This document shows, piece by piece, positions 26,299-34,274 of a stretch of 64,000 nucleotides of DNA. How positions within the stretch are numbered: the first letter of the stretch is position 1; each line of letters opens with the position of its first letter. The stretch comes from CAVQZA01 sp963724805 (lineage in GTDB: Bacteria; Actinomycetota; Thermoleophilia; Gaiellales; Gaiellaceae). A model generated the notes under the pieces. The model was given only the letters and a program-made list of their open reading frames with translations. It made no database searches and was not told the origin of the DNA. The position numbers and the translations under genes were made by a program. The stretch spans positions 21,613 to 85,612 of the forward strand of contig CAVRWA010000002.1 in assembly GCA_963724805.1 (NCBI GenBank). The letters run 5' to 3'.

Positions 26299-26997
26299 TC
26301 ACGGAGGGCCTGGGAGGGTGAGGATCAGGACGCCAGCGAAGATGAGCAGCCCGGCGCCGACGCCGATCATGGCAAAGCGCACGCCGAGCAGCGGGAACTG
26401 GGTGCTCAGCCCGACCAGGAACAAGACGCTCGCGAGGATGACCGTCACCCGCACGTACTCGTCGCCCGTCTCGGCGGCCTCCTGGCCCTCCGCGTAGTAC
26501 GCGTCCGCGCTCCTGTCCAGCACACGTGACCGCGCCTCGCCGGTCGGGATGTACTGCGGCATCTCTTGGGGCCCCGCGGGCGCGTCCGGGTTCGTGAACG
26601 GGTGGGTGGCGAGCCATGCGACGAACGCGACCCGGTACTCCGGTCGGAAGCGCTTCTCGGCGACGCGCATCCCGTTCGGATTGTGCGTCAGGTAGGCCGC
26701 GAACCAACTGTTGAACAGGATCCCATCAGCGGAGCGGAAAGTCAGCGACTCCTGGAAGGAGCGGTTCGCTTTCGTCCGAGTCGCCGAGGCCTTCGCGAGC
26801 TTGAGTGACGACTCGGTTCCCCACTTCGCTGCCGAGTAGCCGGACCAGGCCGCGACGATCGTGACGATCGAGAGCAGCAGCGCCGCCATGACCGAGATCA
26901 GCCGGTTGCCGCGTCCATCCCCGCTATGGGCGCGCGCGTGCTCGGCGTGGTCGCCGATCTCCTTGCCGACCTCGATTGGAGACAGACCCTCTGGCAC
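26299..26997 (-). CDS. DUF4337-like membrane protein
   Basis: 232 aa from GTG 26997 (GGAAGAG 6 nt before). HAEHARAHSGDGRGNRLISV leads into TM1 (MAALLLSIVTIVAAWSGYSA); a long central soluble part with AKWGTESSLKLAKASATRTK and QESLTFRSADGILFNSW follows; TM2 and TM3 are at the end (ILASVLFLVGLSTQFPLLG, MIGVGAGLLIFAGVLI). This layout is like the DUF4337 group. Role unknown. 43 bp before the MFS start. Confidence 0.6.
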   Translation of the reverse strand: MPEGLSPIEVGKEIGDHAEHARAHSGDGRGNRLISVMAALLLSIVTIVAAWSGYSAAKWGTESSLKLAKASATRTKANRSFQESLTFRSADGILFNSWFAAYLTHNPNGMRVAEKRFRPEYRVAFVAWLATHPFTNPDAPAGPQEMPQYIPTGEARSRVLDRSADAYYAEGQEAAETGDEYVRVTVILASVLFLVGLSTQFPLLGVRFAMIGVGAGLLIFAGVLILTLPGPP

Positions 26998-27058
26998 GTG
27001 GTTGCTCTTCCGCTTCGTCGGCGGGCCGCGAGGCCCGCCGAACGCGGCAGAACATCGG

Positions 27059-27298
27059 CTACGTGACCTCGACTGCGGTCTCGGACGGGCGTGCAATCAG
27101 GTAGGAGACCACGCCGAGAATCGGCAAGAAGACGATCAGGATCGTCCACATCGCCTTCGCGAATCCGCTGTGATCCCGACGGCGGAAGTTGTCGATGAAC
27201 ACGTTGATCACGACGAAGATCCACATCACCCACACGAAGAAGATGGTCATCCACCAGACCACGTCCCAGAAGCTGGGGTTGTTCGCATACGCGAGCAT
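27059..27298 (-). CDS. PLDc_N-like small membrane protein
   Basis: 79 aa. Two transmembrane helices (FWDVVWWMTIFFVWVMWIFV and AMWTILIVFLPILGVVSYLI) with the PLDc_N signature D-xx-RR-x-SG-xx-KA-W-xx-xxx-xPxxG between them (DNFRRRDHSGFAKAMW). GGAGGGAGC precedes the ATG. Common in stress-induced actinobacterial clusters. A 19-bp palindrome lies about 105 bp upstream. Confidence 0.8.
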   Translation of the reverse strand: MLAYANNPSFWDVVWWMTIFFVWVMWIFVVINVFIDNFRRRDHSGFAKAMWTILIVFLPILGVVSYLIARPSETAVEVT

Positions 27299-27401
27299 TT
27301 GCGCTCCCTCCGTTTGATGCCGGCGGTTGGGCCGGTCATGCGGTTTCTCTCGACCCGATCGGCCGACGACCCGACGCTACGACGGAGACGATCGGCCCGT
27401 C

Positions 27402-27420
27402 ATCGGCCACAATGGCCGAT
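27402..27420. promoter_or_regulatory. 19-bp palindromic operator, site 1
   Basis: ATCGGCCA-CAA-TGGCCGAT, a perfect 8-3-8 palindrome upstream of the minus-strand operon beginning at 27298. It shares 17 of 19 bases with the site at 29952. Confidence 0.55.
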
Positions 27421-27466
27421 ATCGCCGACCCTCACCCGCGCGGCCATCCCGCCCGGGACGGCGAGC

Positions 27467-29808
27467 TCAGTCGGGATCCGGATCCGGAATCGTGAGCCGG
27501 CCGTCGATCGCTCCGAGGCCGGACTGCTCGACGATCTCGACGGCTTCGGACCTGCCCTTGACACCGAGCTTGTTGTAGATCGAAGCGACTTGAGTCTTGA
27601 CCGTTGGGCGTGAGAGGTACAGACGATCGGCGATCTCCTGGAGCGAGAGATGCGTCGGCAGGAAGCCGATGAGCCGGAGCTCGGCCGGCGTGAGCTCGTA
27701 GTCCTTCCCTCGCCTGATCCGCTCTTCGAACCGCTGCAGCCGGGTGGGAAGCGTTCCGGCGTCGGGGTAGCCCTGAAGTGCGTCGCTCGCAACCCGCGCG
27801 AACTCGAGGGCGCCGGCGAGGTCGCCGAGGTTCAGGCTGATATCGGCGCAGCGCAGCGCGAGATCGGCTTCGAGCCACGGGACCCCGTGGAGCAATGGGC
27901 GAAGGCGCCGGACGTTCTCGAGCTGGCGCGCGGCCTCGGTGTGGTCACCGCGCTGCTGGTGGGCCAGCGCTCCTGCCGCGTAGGCGATGGTGCTCTGGAC
28001 TGCGTCGTCGAGTCGCGCTTCTTCGACCAGCTGTAGCGCTTCGATCGCCCATCTCTGCGCGTTTCGCCGATCGCCGATCTCTGTGGCCGCGAAGGACATG
28101 TAGGCGAGACAGTAGAGCCGCACGTGCGCGAGCTCTGGCCGGTGGCTCGACAGAGCGAGTGCCTCACCGAACACATCGATCGCTTCTTGCGGTCGGCCCA
28201 GGAGAACGTTCGCCGTCCCCAGAGCGCGACAGGCGCTGAGAAGCCGGCGGGTGCCCTCGCGCTTCTCCGCGGCGTAGACGAACTCGGCGTCTCGCAGCAT
28301 CCCGTGGATTCCGTCGGGAGCGACGGCACTTCGGACATTCGCGAGTGCCGAACGAAGCGAGGTCGCCCCGTCGGCGGACGCCACATCGAGCGGCGTCCGC
28401 TCGGCCGCAGCGACGAACCGCCTCGGCTCGGACCGGATCGCCGAGCAGCACGGACACCCAGGCTGCCGCGATCGACAGCTGGGCGTCCGATTCGATCTCC
28501 TCGTCGGTGCAGCGGTCGAGCCAGAGCCGCAACGTCTCGATCCGCCCGCGACCTGCGAGCTCGTCCCAGTGCCCGTGCGCGATCCTGCCGGCCTGCGCGA
28601 GATCGCCGCTCTCGTGCGCGTAGGCGAACGCCTCGTCAGGGCTTCCGTGCAGCTCGCACCAATCTGCTGCCCGCTTCAGGTACACGGGGAGCAACTCCGG
28701 ATGGCGACGGTTGAGCTCCGCCTCGGAGGAAATCACTGAACAGGTGGTGGTAGCGGTACCACCCGCCGCGATCGTCGAGCGGGACGACGAACGCATTCGA
28801 GCGCGCGAGGGCCTCGAGCGAATCGGTCGCGTCGTCCGTGCCGAGCACCGCATCGCACAACGGTGGCGTCATCCGGTCGAGGATCGACGTACCGAGCAGG
28901 AACGTCGTGAGATTGCCCGGCTGGCGCCCCAGCACCTCTTCCAGGAGGTAGTCGGCGATCTGCTGCTGAGTGCCGGTCAGACCGGCAGCCCTCGTGGCGG
29001 CATCGTCCCGGTCTCGCAACGAGATCGTTGCCAGCGCGACCGCGGCAGCCCACCCCTCCGTCCGCTCGCGCAGAGCCTCGGCCGCCTCCTCCGACAGCTC
29101 CAGACCACCGCGGGCGGCAACGGCTCGCGTCTCCTCCGTGTCCAGAGCGAGGAGCGCGGCCCCGACCTCGACCAGGTCGCCACTTGCACGGATGCGGCCG
29201 AGCCGCAGTCCCCGATCGCCACGCCCGACCAGCACCAGCTGAGACCCGGATGGCACCTGTTCGGCGAGGAACCCGAGGATCGAGCGGCTCCTCTTGGCCG
29301 TGACGAGGTGAACGTCGTCCAGCACCAGCACGAACGGGTCACGCTCGCCGAGGTCGGCAGCTAGCAGAGGAAAGGCGACCTCGACGATCCTCGGCGTCCT
29401 TCGTGACAACTCCTCGAGAAGGTCATCGAGGACCGGGCCAGTGCGCTCGAGCGCCGCCACGACGCGGGCGAGCAGCGCCACGGGGTCGTTGTCGCCGTGT
29501 GCGAGCTGCACCCAGCAGCTGACCCTCGGATCCAGGTCGCTCCACTGCGCGACGAGAGTCGATTTCCCGTAGCCCGCCGGAGCAGAAACCAGCACCACCC
29601 GGCTGCGCTGCACGACCTCCTGCATGGGAGCGAGGCGGGCCCGCGGTACCGCATCGGCCCGCACGGGCGGAACCAGCACCGCCGAGGCGTTCAGCAGGCG
29701 CCGACGCTCGAGAGGAGGAGAAGAACTAGCGATCGCTCGCGACCTACGCCCCACCAGCACCGCGAGCCAGCACGATCCTGAGACACGCGTGACGCTGCCG
29801 GCAAGCAC
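27467..29808 (-). CDS. LuxR-family ATP-dependent regulator (MalT/LAL-like; two frameshifts)
   Basis: About 780 aa once joined. ATPase part: VLVSAPAGYGKSTLVAQWSD (Walker A), FVLVLDDVHLV (Walker B), EGWAAAVALATISL and WYRYHHLFSDFLR, the MalT signature sequence. Near 28725 the frame shifts to AELNRRHPELLPVYLKRAAD, and near 28410 again into SSHRPELAHVRLYCLAYMSF-type TPR helices. C-terminal LuxR HTH: LTPAELRLIGFLPTHLSLQE and LYLSRPTVKTQVASIYNKLG. Both shifts fall within conserved sequence. The real start may be GTG 29679 (VLVPPVRADAV). Likely regulates the flanking stress genes; palindromes lie on both sides of the gene. Confidence 0.75.
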
Positions 29809-29951
29809 CGCCGCCCGAGCGCCAGGGAAAGCATGCAGCGGCTCCGAATTTCTAGATGCGAGTCATCAATCAAGGCCACGGGTCAGCCGCCTCTTCACTA
29901 GCGGGCGCTCCCCGGCGACGTCCGCGCTCGGATCGAATTCCCGCCGAGAAT

Positions 29952-29970
29952 ATCAGCCACTTTGGCCGAT
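29952..29970. promoter_or_regulatory. 19-bp palindromic operator, site 2
   Basis: ATCAGCCA-CTT-TGGCCGAT, one half-site mismatch. It lies in the 29809-30005 divergent region between the LuxR ATPase gene and the small LuxR gene. It overlaps a further inverted repeat, GGCCGAT-GAGAG-ATCGGCC (29964-29982). Confidence 0.55.
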
Positions 29971-30005
29971 GAGAGATCGGCCGCCGCAGGCGTAGCGTCA
30001 GGCGC

Positions 30006-30278
30006 ATGGCCGGTCAGCCCAGAGCGTCCCGCAGGCGAGCATCGCGCCCGGCGGTTCATCTGACACCGACCGAGACGACCGTCCTGACCCTGCTCCCGAC
30101 GCACCGGACGCTCGCCGCGATCGGCGACCGCCTGGGCGTCAGTCGTCCGACGGTGAAGACCCACGTCCAACACATCTACGAGAAGCTCGGGGCCACGAAC
30201 CGGGCCGAGGCCGTGGACTTGGCTGAGAGTGCCGGCCTCCTGCCGACCGGCACGAAAGGTCCGGTGGGCGGGAGTTGA
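30006..30278 (+). CDS. small LuxR-type HTH regulator
   Basis: 90 aa, essentially only a GerE/LuxR DNA-binding domain: HLTPTETTVLTLLPTHRTLA, IGDRLGVSRPTVKTHVQHIY and EKLGATNRAEAVDLAESAGL. It lacks any receiver or sensor domain. The HTH closely resembles that at the C-terminus of the neighbouring LuxR ATPase (SRPTVKT), so it may bind the same sites and modulate it (inference). Confidence 0.8.
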   Translation: MAGQPRASRRRASRPAVHLTPTETTVLTLLPTHRTLAAIGDRLGVSRPTVKTHVQHIYEKLGATNRAEAVDLAESAGLLPTGTKGPVGGS

Positions 30279-30731
30279 GCTCGGCCTCGCTCATCCGTTT
30301 GGGATCGGTCGCCGCCATGTGGATTCTGGGAAGTGGAGTCAGCGAGTCCGCGGACGTGCCGATCGAGCACCGGGTTCACGATCGCTGTTGCAAGGCGAGG
30401 GACAGAGCCGTCGCTGGATTGCCCGCCGCCCGACCAGGCCTGACAAGGAGGTAACAACGATGACCGAGATATTGGCCGAGCAGCTCGAGACCGAGCAGTC
30501 GATGTTCGTGCAGACCGCGCAGGGCATCGAGAGCGGCGGTGCCAACCTGACGCTGCAAGGGATCACCCCCTCGACGCTCTTCTTCTCGACCGGCCCCAGC
30601 GGGTCGTCGGGCACATGGCCACGACCGATTTCGTCGACCTGTGGGCCATCGGCGACAACAGCTTCGAGACCGACCCGCCGAACGCGGTGCTCTCGTGCCT
30701 CGAGCACGGCGCCGACGTCTCCGACGACGCG
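30277..30731 (+). repeat. tandem direct duplication, unit 1
   Basis: About 455 bp, nearly identical to 30732-31182 and directly abutting it, starting at GAGCTCGGC and ending at GACGACGCG in both. It holds a ribosome site and the first 90 codons of the gene at 30910. Confidence 0.85.
30460..30731 (+). pseudogene. truncated first copy of the gene at 30910
   Basis: ATG 30460 after AAGGAGGT reads MTEILAEQLETEQSMFVQTA as in copy 2. One C is missing near 30590 (CTTCTCGACC against CTTCTCCGACC in copy 2), which shifts the frame, and the duplication junction at 30731 removes the last third of the gene. Confidence 0.75.
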
Positions 30732-31182
30732 GAGCTCGGCTCTCCGTTTGGGGTCGGTCGCCGCCATGTGGATTCTGCGAAGTGGAGTCAGCGAGTCCGC
30801 GGACGTGCCGATCGAGCACCGGGTTCACGATCGCTGTTGCAAGGCGAGGGACAGAGCCGTCGCTGGATTGCCCGCCGCCCGACCCAGGCCTGACAAGGAG
30901 GTACCAACGATGACCGAGATATTGGCCGAGCAGCTCGAGACCGAGCAGTCGATGTTCGTGCAGACCGCGCAGGGCATCGAGAGCGACGGTGCCAACCTGA
31001 CGCTGCAAGGGATCACCCCCTCGACGCTCTACTTCTCCGACCGGCCCCAGCGGGTCGTCGGGCACATGGCCACGACCGATTTCGTCGACCTGTGGGCCAT
31101 CGGCGACAACAGCTTCGAGACCGACCCGCCGAACGCGGTGCTCTCGTTCCTCGAGCCCGGCGCCGACGTCCCCGACGACGCG
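30732..31182 (+). repeat. tandem direct duplication, unit 2
   Basis: Second unit (451 bp), carrying the upstream region and 5' two-thirds of the intact gene at 30910. Confidence 0.85.
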
Positions 31183-31377
31183 GTGGTCGTGCTCACGGCG
31201 CCGAACCTCACCGGCGACGGCAATCTCAGCTACTCCATCGACGTGCTCGAGGGAGCGGTCCCGGCGCACACGGGACCCGTCACGCTGTTCATCGACCCGT
31301 TCGGGCGGCCGCTGTCGCCCGTCTCGGTCTGCGGTGTGCGTCGGCGCGAGCGACGCCGTGATCGGCGCGGGATGTAA
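30910..31377 (+). CDS. conserved hypothetical protein, 155 aa
   Basis: ATG 30910 has AAGGAGGTACC upstream. MTEILAEQLETEQSMFVQTA, ANLTLQGITPSTLYFSDRPQ, VVGHMATTDFVDLWAIGDNS and ETDPPNAVLSFLEPG lead to VTLFIDPFGRPLSPVSVCGV and a basic tail (RRERRRDRRGM). I recognise the general family, actinobacterial proteins of unknown function, but no domain name. Soluble; no signal peptide. The locus was tandemly duplicated. It stands ahead of the CMD-like and DUF1269 genes on the same strand. Confidence 0.65.
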   Translation: MTEILAEQLETEQSMFVQTAQGIESDGANLTLQGITPSTLYFSDRPQRVVGHMATTDFVDLWAIGDNSFETDPPNAVLSFLEPGADVPDDAVVVLTAPNLTGDGNLSYSIDVLEGAVPAHTGPVTLFIDPFGRPLSPVSVCGVRRRERRRDRRGM

Positions 31378-31441
31378 CACCAGCAGGACCGGGCCGCGGC
31401 GTCCCGCCGTGTCCCTAACAAGCTCCTGAAAGGAGAATCTG

Positions 31442-31783
31442 ATGGCAGAGGAAATTGTTGAGAGGCCAGTTCTCGATCTGCTGGCGAGCATGACGGCGGA
31501 CTCACTCGAGGCGTCGAATCTCGACTCCGAGACATTGATGCTGGTGCGCCTCGCAGCGCTCGTTGCGGTCGATGCTTCGGCCGCGTCCTATCTGCTCAAC
31601 CTCGGCGCAGCCAGCGAGCTGGGCTTCGGAGCGGAAGAGATCCAGGGCGTCCTGACTGCGGTCGCGCCGATCGTCGGGACCGCACGTGTCGTTTCGGCAT
31701 CGGGGAAGATGATCAAGGCGCTCGGTATCGCGATCGAGATCGCCGAGTACGAGGCCGAGCTCGAAGACGAGACCGCCTCGTAG
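31442..31783 (+). CDS. CMD-like (AhpD-fold) protein without active-site cysteines, copy B
   Basis: 113 aa, paralogue of the 22375 gene. ERPVLDLLASMTADSLEASN, LVRLAALVAVDASAASYLLN and LTAVAPIVGTARVVSASGKM. The usual CxxC region reads DASAASY. AAAGGAG 6 nt before ATG 31442. An acidic tail (EIAEYEAELEDE) follows the fold. Likely a structural or regulatory homologue of AhpD rather than a peroxidase. Confidence 0.7.
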   Translation: MAEEIVERPVLDLLASMTADSLEASNLDSETLMLVRLAALVAVDASAASYLLNLGAASELGFGAEEIQGVLTAVAPIVGTARVVSASGKMIKALGIAIEIAEYEAELEDETAS

Positions 31784-31797
31784 CAGTGGTCCGGGAG

Positions 31798-31824
31798 GGC
31801 GCGTGGGAGATGTTCCCGCGCGCC
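31798..31824 (+). terminator. GC-rich hairpin
   Basis: GGCGCGTGGGA-GATGT-TCCCGCGCGCC, 11 bp with one G-T pair, 15 nt after the CMD-like stop. No U-tract, as is common in high-GC actinobacteria. Confidence 0.5.
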
Positions 31825-31912
31825 TATTCCCGCCGCCGCAGCACGAACGAGACAACAGCAATGCACGGCTCAACGTATTGACCACTCTCAATGCATTCCC
31901 GAATAGGAGGAA

Positions 31913-32446
31913 ATGATGGCAGATGACAATCTCGTCCTTGTGGTCGGTAGCTACTCGGTTTCCGGGGCTGCAGCCGATGACTTCAAGGCGCTCAAGGCCG
32001 GCGAGGACGCCGGTGACTACCAGGTCGTCGGGGCCGTCGTCCTGAACCGCGACGCCAGCGGCAAGGTCGATGTGGCCGAGCACGACAGCGGTGCCCACGT
32101 CGCAGGCGGCGCCGTTCTCGGCGGCACCGCCGGGCTCGTGGTCGGGCTGTTCGCGCCGCCGCTGCTTGCCGCGACCGCGGTCGGAGCCGGGATCGGCGCG
32201 GTCGTCGGCAAGCTCAAGAAGAAGCACGAAGAGAAGCAGCTGGGCGTCGAGATGGAGGAGTACCTGCCGCCGGGATCGTCTGCGGTCGTCGCGATCGTCG
32301 ATGACACCTACGCGGACAGGGTCGAGGCCGCCCTCGTCAACTCGGACAAGCGGATCAACAAGGCAATCGACAAGGACGACTACGACGAGCTCCAGAAAGC
32401 TCTCGCCCAGTCGTCCGACGAGGTCACGAAGGCTGTGAGCTCCTAA
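31913..32446 (+). CDS. DUF1269 family protein
   Basis: 177 aa (or 176 from ATG 31916, better spaced from TAGGAGG). LVLVVGSYSVSGAAADDFKA and YQVVGAVVLNRDASGKVDVA form the ferredoxin-like start. A Gly-rich hydrophobic hairpin (GGAVLGGTAGLVVGLFAPPL, AVGAGIGAVVGKL) follows, then YLPPGSSAVVAIVDDTYADR. This is the DUF1269 layout, a membrane-associated stress protein family. A degenerate relative of its C-terminal end (KALAQSSDEVTKAVSS) is found at 42905. Confidence 0.8.
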   Translation: MMADDNLVLVVGSYSVSGAAADDFKALKAGEDAGDYQVVGAVVLNRDASGKVDVAEHDSGAHVAGGAVLGGTAGLVVGLFAPPLLAATAVGAGIGAVVGKLKKKHEEKQLGVEMEEYLPPGSSAVVAIVDDTYADRVEAALVNSDKRINKAIDKDDYDELQKALAQSSDEVTKAVSS

Positions 32447-32455
32447 CCGGCGGTA

Positions 32456-32489
32456 CGGGAGGGGCCGGCACACACGCCGGCCCCTCCCG
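32456..32489 (+). terminator. strong GC hairpin
   Basis: CGGGAGGGGCCGGC-ACACAC-GCCGGCCCCTCCCG, a perfect 14-bp stem just after the DUF1269 gene. Confidence 0.65.
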
Positions 32490-32504
32490 CCACCAACAAG
32501 GGAC

Positions 32505-33086
32505 ATGACGATGACATCCACTCGCACACTCAGCCTGATCACTGTCGTTGTTTCAGTCGCGTTCGTCGCTGCGGGCTGCGGCTCAAGCGGCGACAACTCG
32601 ACGACAACGACGACCACCAGCGCGTCGGCGACAGAGGCATGGGCGAGCGGTGTCTGCACGTCGCTCACAACCTGGCAGACCGCGATCAAGTCAGCCGCCG
32701 GCTCTCTGAAGAGCGATCCCACAAAGAGCGGGCTCCAGACGGCCGCCGACGATGCGAAGTCGGCGACGCAGACACTCGCTTCCGACCTGAAAGGGCTGGG
32801 CAAGCCCGATACCCCATCCGGGCAGCAGGCGAAGGACTCGCTCGATCAGCTCGCGACGAGCTTGCAGCAGAACGTGGCCACGATCGAGAACGCGGTCAAA
32901 GGCGCCTCCGGCATCAGCGGCGTCATCGCTGCCGTCTCATCGGCGACGGTCACACTCGCGACGATGGGAACAGAGGTCAAGACGACGGTCGCGGACCTCC
33001 AGGGACTCGACGCGAAGGGCGAGCTGAAGAGCGCATTCACGAGCTCGAGCGCCTGCAACACCCTGACGAGCGCAGCCGGCTCGTGA
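32505..33086 (+). CDS. secreted lipoprotein, helical
   Basis: 193 aa. Signal peptide TRTLSLITVVVSVAFVAAGC with a lipobox (VAAGC), followed by a Ser/Thr linker (GSSGDNSTTTTTTS) and an Ala/Ser/Lys-rich helical domain with heptad character (LQTAADDAKSATQTLASDLK, LATSLQQNVATIENAVKGAS). Anchored to the outer face of the membrane after lipidation. No enzymatic motif. Its stop overlaps the start of the next gene (GTGA), so they are cotranslated. Confidence 0.75.
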   Translation: MTMTSTRTLSLITVVVSVAFVAAGCGSSGDNSTTTTTTSASATEAWASGVCTSLTTWQTAIKSAAGSLKSDPTKSGLQTAADDAKSATQTLASDLKGLGKPDTPSGQQAKDSLDQLATSLQQNVATIENAVKGASGISGVIAAVSSATVTLATMGTEVKTTVADLQGLDAKGELKSAFTSSSACNTLTSAAGS

Positions 33087-34192
33087 ACGCAACGATCGCC
33101 GCCGGCACGGCGGTCGCTGCCGTGAGCCCGCTTCGCGACCGGTCGCGGAAGCGACGCCTGGTCAAGGTGGGCGGCTGGATTGCGGTCGTTGCGTTGCTCC
33201 TGGTCGTCTTGAACCTATTGGGCGTCGACGTCCACGGCTGGCTGACTCATCTCTGGGATCAGCTCAAAGCCGTTCCGGTCGGCTATTTGGTCGCCGGGGT
33301 GCTGCTACAGGTGGCCCAGACGACGTTCAACGGGGTCGCCTACTACGGGATTCTCCGCTACGCCTACCCGGACGCCGGCGTGGCGCTGTGGCCGATCGTG
33401 ACGGCCTATGCGGTCGGTGTCGGGATGAACAGCTTCCTGCCTGCCAACATCGGCACATTCGTGACGCTGCTGATGTTCGTCGCGATCGTCCCCGGCTCGA
33501 GCTTCGCCGGGATATTCGCCGCCTACGTCGTCAACAAGATCTTCTTCACCGTCGTCGGCGCGGTCGTCTACGGCCTGTTGTTCCTCCAGGCGGGAGCGGC
33601 CTTCGACGTCGAACTCGGCTGGTTCCGTCACCACGCGCTGCTCGCGCTGCTGATCATCGTCGGCGGTGCATTCCTGATCTTCGTGCTCGGACGGATGTTC
33701 TGGCACAAGCTGAAGGGCCTCTGGGAGAAGGCAGAACAGGGCGGGAAGATCCTCACCGATCCGAGGGCGTACGCCACCCGGGTCCTCACGTGGCAGGTTC
33801 TCAGCTACGCCGCGAAGCTCGGCGTGATCGCGGTCTTCCTGGCCGCGTACTCGATCCCCGTCACGTTCGGCTCGGTTGTGCACGTGATCGGCTCGAGCTC
33901 GGCCGCGAACGTGACCTCGGTCACACCAGGGGCCGTCGGCGTCACCCAGGCGGCCAACGCAGCCGCGTTGCGCGATTACACCGACGGCGCAACAGCGACC
34001 GCCTACTCACTGAGCCAGCAGCTCGTGACCTCCGCCACCAACGTCGTCTATGCCCTCGTGCTCGTCCTCCTCATCTTCGGCTGGACGGGCGGCAAGGCTC
34101 TCGTCTCGACGTCCTACAGCGGCGCAAAGGAGAAGGTGCACAAACCGAAACACGACGAACCCGAGGCAACAGGCGCGGGCGGGGATGCGTGA
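33083..34192 (+). CDS. lysylphosphatidylglycerol synthase TM-region (UPF0104) membrane protein
   Basis: 369 aa, about eight TM helices. The family's VGMNSFLPANIGTFVTLLMF segment (normally N-x-xLPARxGE/D) and YVVNKIFFTVVGAVVYGLLF are clear; the later VTSVTPGAVGVTQAANAAAL matches the second conserved motif (xPGGxGxxE). These proteins are homologous to the flippase part of MprF/LPG synthases and may move lipids. GTG 33083 overlaps the lipoprotein stop. The cytosolic tail is charged (EKVHKPKHDEPEATG). Confidence 0.75.
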   Translation: MNATIAAGTAVAAVSPLRDRSRKRRLVKVGGWIAVVALLLVVLNLLGVDVHGWLTHLWDQLKAVPVGYLVAGVLLQVAQTTFNGVAYYGILRYAYPDAGVALWPIVTAYAVGVGMNSFLPANIGTFVTLLMFVAIVPGSSFAGIFAAYVVNKIFFTVVGAVVYGLLFLQAGAAFDVELGWFRHHALLALLIIVGGAFLIFVLGRMFWHKLKGLWEKAEQGGKILTDPRAYATRVLTWQVLSYAAKLGVIAVFLAAYSIPVTFGSVVHVIGSSSAANVTSVTPGAVGVTQAANAAALRDYTDGATATAYSLSQQLVTSATNVVYALVLVLLIFGWTGGKALVSTSYSGAKEKVHKPKHDEPEATGAGGDA

Positions 34193-34274
34193 TGAGGCAT
34201 CCCTGCGGACACAGCGGAGCGATGGTTGTGGTGACAAGCCAGCGACGCTTGGCCGGCACAACACCGCGAGAGCG

